The notes under the pieces are model-generated. The model was not told the origin of the DNA. It ran no database searches and saw only the letters and a program-made list of their open reading frames with translations. A program made the translations under genes and the position numbers. Source: Chondrilla cf. caribensis (lineage: Eukaryota > Porifera > Demospongiae > Chondrillida > Chondrillidae). From it: a stretch of DNA of 64,000 nt. Positions 62,441-64,000 of the stretch are shown here, in pieces (position 1 is the stretch's first letter; each line of letters starts with the position of its first letter). Where the stretch lies: positions 4,262,397-4,326,396 of the forward strand of contig OZ026548.1 in NCBI GenBank assembly GCA_964020155.1, read 5' to 3'.

Positions 62441-63236
62441 TGTGCCAGGAGGTATTGACTGAACTTTATAATTAAATTTTTGTATGTGTATAGCTAGTTG
62501 TGCAATTGATCTCTAGTGTTAATAGGCTGTATTTCATGCCATGGGTGCTTGAAAGACGATCTTAGCAGGCCAGGCTAATGGTGCACTCTTTTAGTCTGTA
62601 GTGTGATAATGGAATGTATTTGTTTATTTGACATTAAGGTGGGGAGGTGTGTGGTAAATGTGTATTTCTTGTTCTTGTGCAAATTGACTCTACTGTGCCC
62701 CAGGGTGTACTGCAATAAGTGTGCTAATGACATTCATGGCTCTCAACAGTGTGGGAGTCCTGTACTGAGTCCTCCACTCCCCTTATGATGTCATTCACAG
62801 TCAACAGTAATGTCCCAAATCAGAAGTACCATTCTTCTCTATGACATCATCACCTGTTGTCCTAAGAGACTCTTATTCCCAGACTACCAGTGATAGGTAT
62901 GTACAGTATGCACTATAGTCTTGCCATCAGGTACGTTATAATATGGTTCATCTGTTTATATGTTGTGTATACAGTATGTAATATGTGAAAGTATTAATAA
63001 TGAGCTATATGCCCACATACTAGTGTTGATACTGTGATGATCCACAACAAGCATGACAGGTCTTAAGCACATTCCTACCAAAAGTATACAAATTGTACCA
63101 TCTATCCATGTGGATTTTTTTCATCAAATTACTTAATATCATTGTTTAATATTATTCTTAAGTTGTTTGTGGGAAGTACAAATATAACTACAATAATAGA
63201 GAGTTCTCCCCATTTCACTGCATATCTATTAATAGT

Positions 63237-63248
63237 ATATATATAATA

Positions 63249-63290
<42 letters not shown>
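63237..63290. repeat. (TA)n microsatellite
   Basis: About 25 TA units with one TG. The equivalent site in copy A (about 23,445-23,462) has only a short TATATA run, so it expanded after the duplication. Confidence 0.9.
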
Positions 63291-63295
<5 letters not shown>

Positions 63296-63689
63296 TAGGT
63301 ACTGTTACTATGTCAGACATTATGTCATAGTTCCTATAATGGTGATTTTGAGAGGGTTTCTTAATTGAGGGTGCTTCAGGACAGGAAATTGGAAGTAGGC
63401 AAAATAGTAGTGTTTGCAAGAAAAGAAAATATCAGTATTGGTATCTAGAGTTTATTCAGTATATTCCATTCACTACTGCGTATATATTTGTTCTTGCAGT
63501 CATGCATACTCAACAACATGTGACCCAAATTTCATTTATTACTCACTACAAAACTGAAGTTATGAAGCCTGTGTTCTGTTTCTTGGACTAATACTGTGAA
63601 TATCTACGTATAGCTCTACTGATGTTATGTACTCTAAGCATCTATCTACTCTATGTGTGTAAGTCACAGGCATTGTAGTAAGTGGTTGT

Positions 63690-64000
63690 TCATTTGGTAC
63701 AGACCGCACAAGTAATCTCTTTGTAGCTGTTGTAAGGAGGGCACAAGATATTGCCCGAGCAATGTGCTTCAATATTAAAGATGTCTGCAGCTTGTGGAGT
63801 ATGGCCTTGACTCCCTTGAAGAGCCTGTGGATACTTATCCACGCATATGAAATCAGATCTGTAATATTTATCATGTGGTGCCATCAGGTAACCGTAGTAC
63901 TCTCTCCTCCAGGAGGTCGGGCAGCTAGTAGTTCCTGGGACCATCAGGACATCTGTTCGAGCTTTGGTGTGGCACACGACACATGGAGGATTTCTGTCCC
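63690..64000 (-). CDS. C4L-11, type I C4-like protein, partial at the window edge
   Basis: The C-terminal about 103 codons of a type I C4L exon 2 (RNPPCVVCHTKARTD, MVPGTTSCPTSWRREYYGYL, DFICVDKYPQALQGSQG, TCAVCTK) with the stop at 63,690. It reads through to the right edge without interruption. It is the block D counterpart of C4L-1, differing at a few residues (PQAADIFNIEAHCSG). The N-terminal half and signal exon lie outside the window. Confidence 0.85.
   Translation of the reverse strand, partial: DRNPPCVVCHTKARTDVLMVPGTTSCPTSWRREYYGYLMAPHDKYYRSDFICVDKYPQALQGSQGHTPQAADIFNIEAHCSGNILCPPYNSYKEITCAVCTK

Larger units (their letters stand above)
61054..63689. other. Duplicated spacer of block D
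   Basis: Matches 21,278-23,854 closely. No gene. Contains the MITE at 62,067-62,440, the spacer module at about 62,640-63,050 and a TA microsatellite. Confidence 0.8.
59967..64000 (+). repeat. Segmental duplicate D (SHPRH tail + spacer + C4L)
   Basis: Collinear with 20,185-24,190 at an offset of 39.78-39.84 kb, through SHPRH exons 24-25, the 3' flank, the pogo-like MITE, the spacer module and the C4L-1 homologue. It is highly similar throughout and appears to be the youngest duplication. The left junction lies in intron 23 next to the TTAAC segment; the right end is beyond the window. Confidence 0.92.

Overview
The window is eukaryotic nuclear DNA from an animal. It is AT-rich, with GT-AG introns, dense CA/GT microsatellites, small terminal-inverted-repeat elements and no bacterial operon structure. 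Two genes are recognisable orthologues of conserved animal genes (GLOD4 and SHPRH). The right two thirds carries a family of small secreted proteins resembling the non-collagenous, cysteine-rich domain of proteins databases call 'short-chain collagen C4-like' (called C4L here). Such proteins are known from sponges, cnidarians and molluscs, so I favour an early-branching animal, probably a sponge. That placement is inference.

Left third (1-21.3 kb) is compact and gene-dense. It holds the last exon of an unknown plus-strand gene (about 99-162), then GLOD4 on the minus strand (10 exons, 296 aa), then a single-exon PTB/PID adaptor on the minus strand (302 aa). A 122-bp divergent promoter with a CRE palindrome and two E-boxes separates the adaptor from SHPRH on the plus strand. 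SHPRH has 25 exons that join in frame to 1597 aa, with a split SNF2 ATPase, a PHD finger and a RING finger. Its introns are full of (GT)n tracts and small inverted-repeat elements.

Right two thirds (21.3-64 kb) is a segmental-duplication field. Blocks made of the 3' end of SHPRH plus downstream spacer plus a minus-strand C4L gene recur at about 35.9-42 kb, 43.6-46.6 kb and 60-64 kb. A second kind of block (spacer plus another C4L type) recurs at about 26-28.5, 31.8-34, 47.2-49.5 and 50.7-53.9 kb. I count six intact two-exon C4L genes, one cut by the window edge, four broken copies and one orphan signal-peptide exon, all on the minus strand. They fall into three sequence types that share a signal-peptide exon, ten cysteines and a TATAAAA-type core promoter. 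A Penelope-like reverse transcriptase fragment has broken one C4L copy.

Unusual structures include a segment at 49,978-50,652 with a perfect 31-bp-arm hairpin, a 48-bp (16-residue) coding repeat and a second hairpin; a 1.07-kb CA/GT block; and a duplicated SHPRH tail that keeps six open exons but has lost the exon carrying the first two RING cysteines.

The conserved genes appear to be unrelated single-copy neighbours (glyoxalase-fold protein, endocytic-type adaptor, DNA-damage-tolerance ubiquitin ligase). The C4L genes look like a rapidly expanding set of secreted proteins with common regulation. Repeated unequal exchange next to SHPRH probably built the array and carried SHPRH tail fragments with it.
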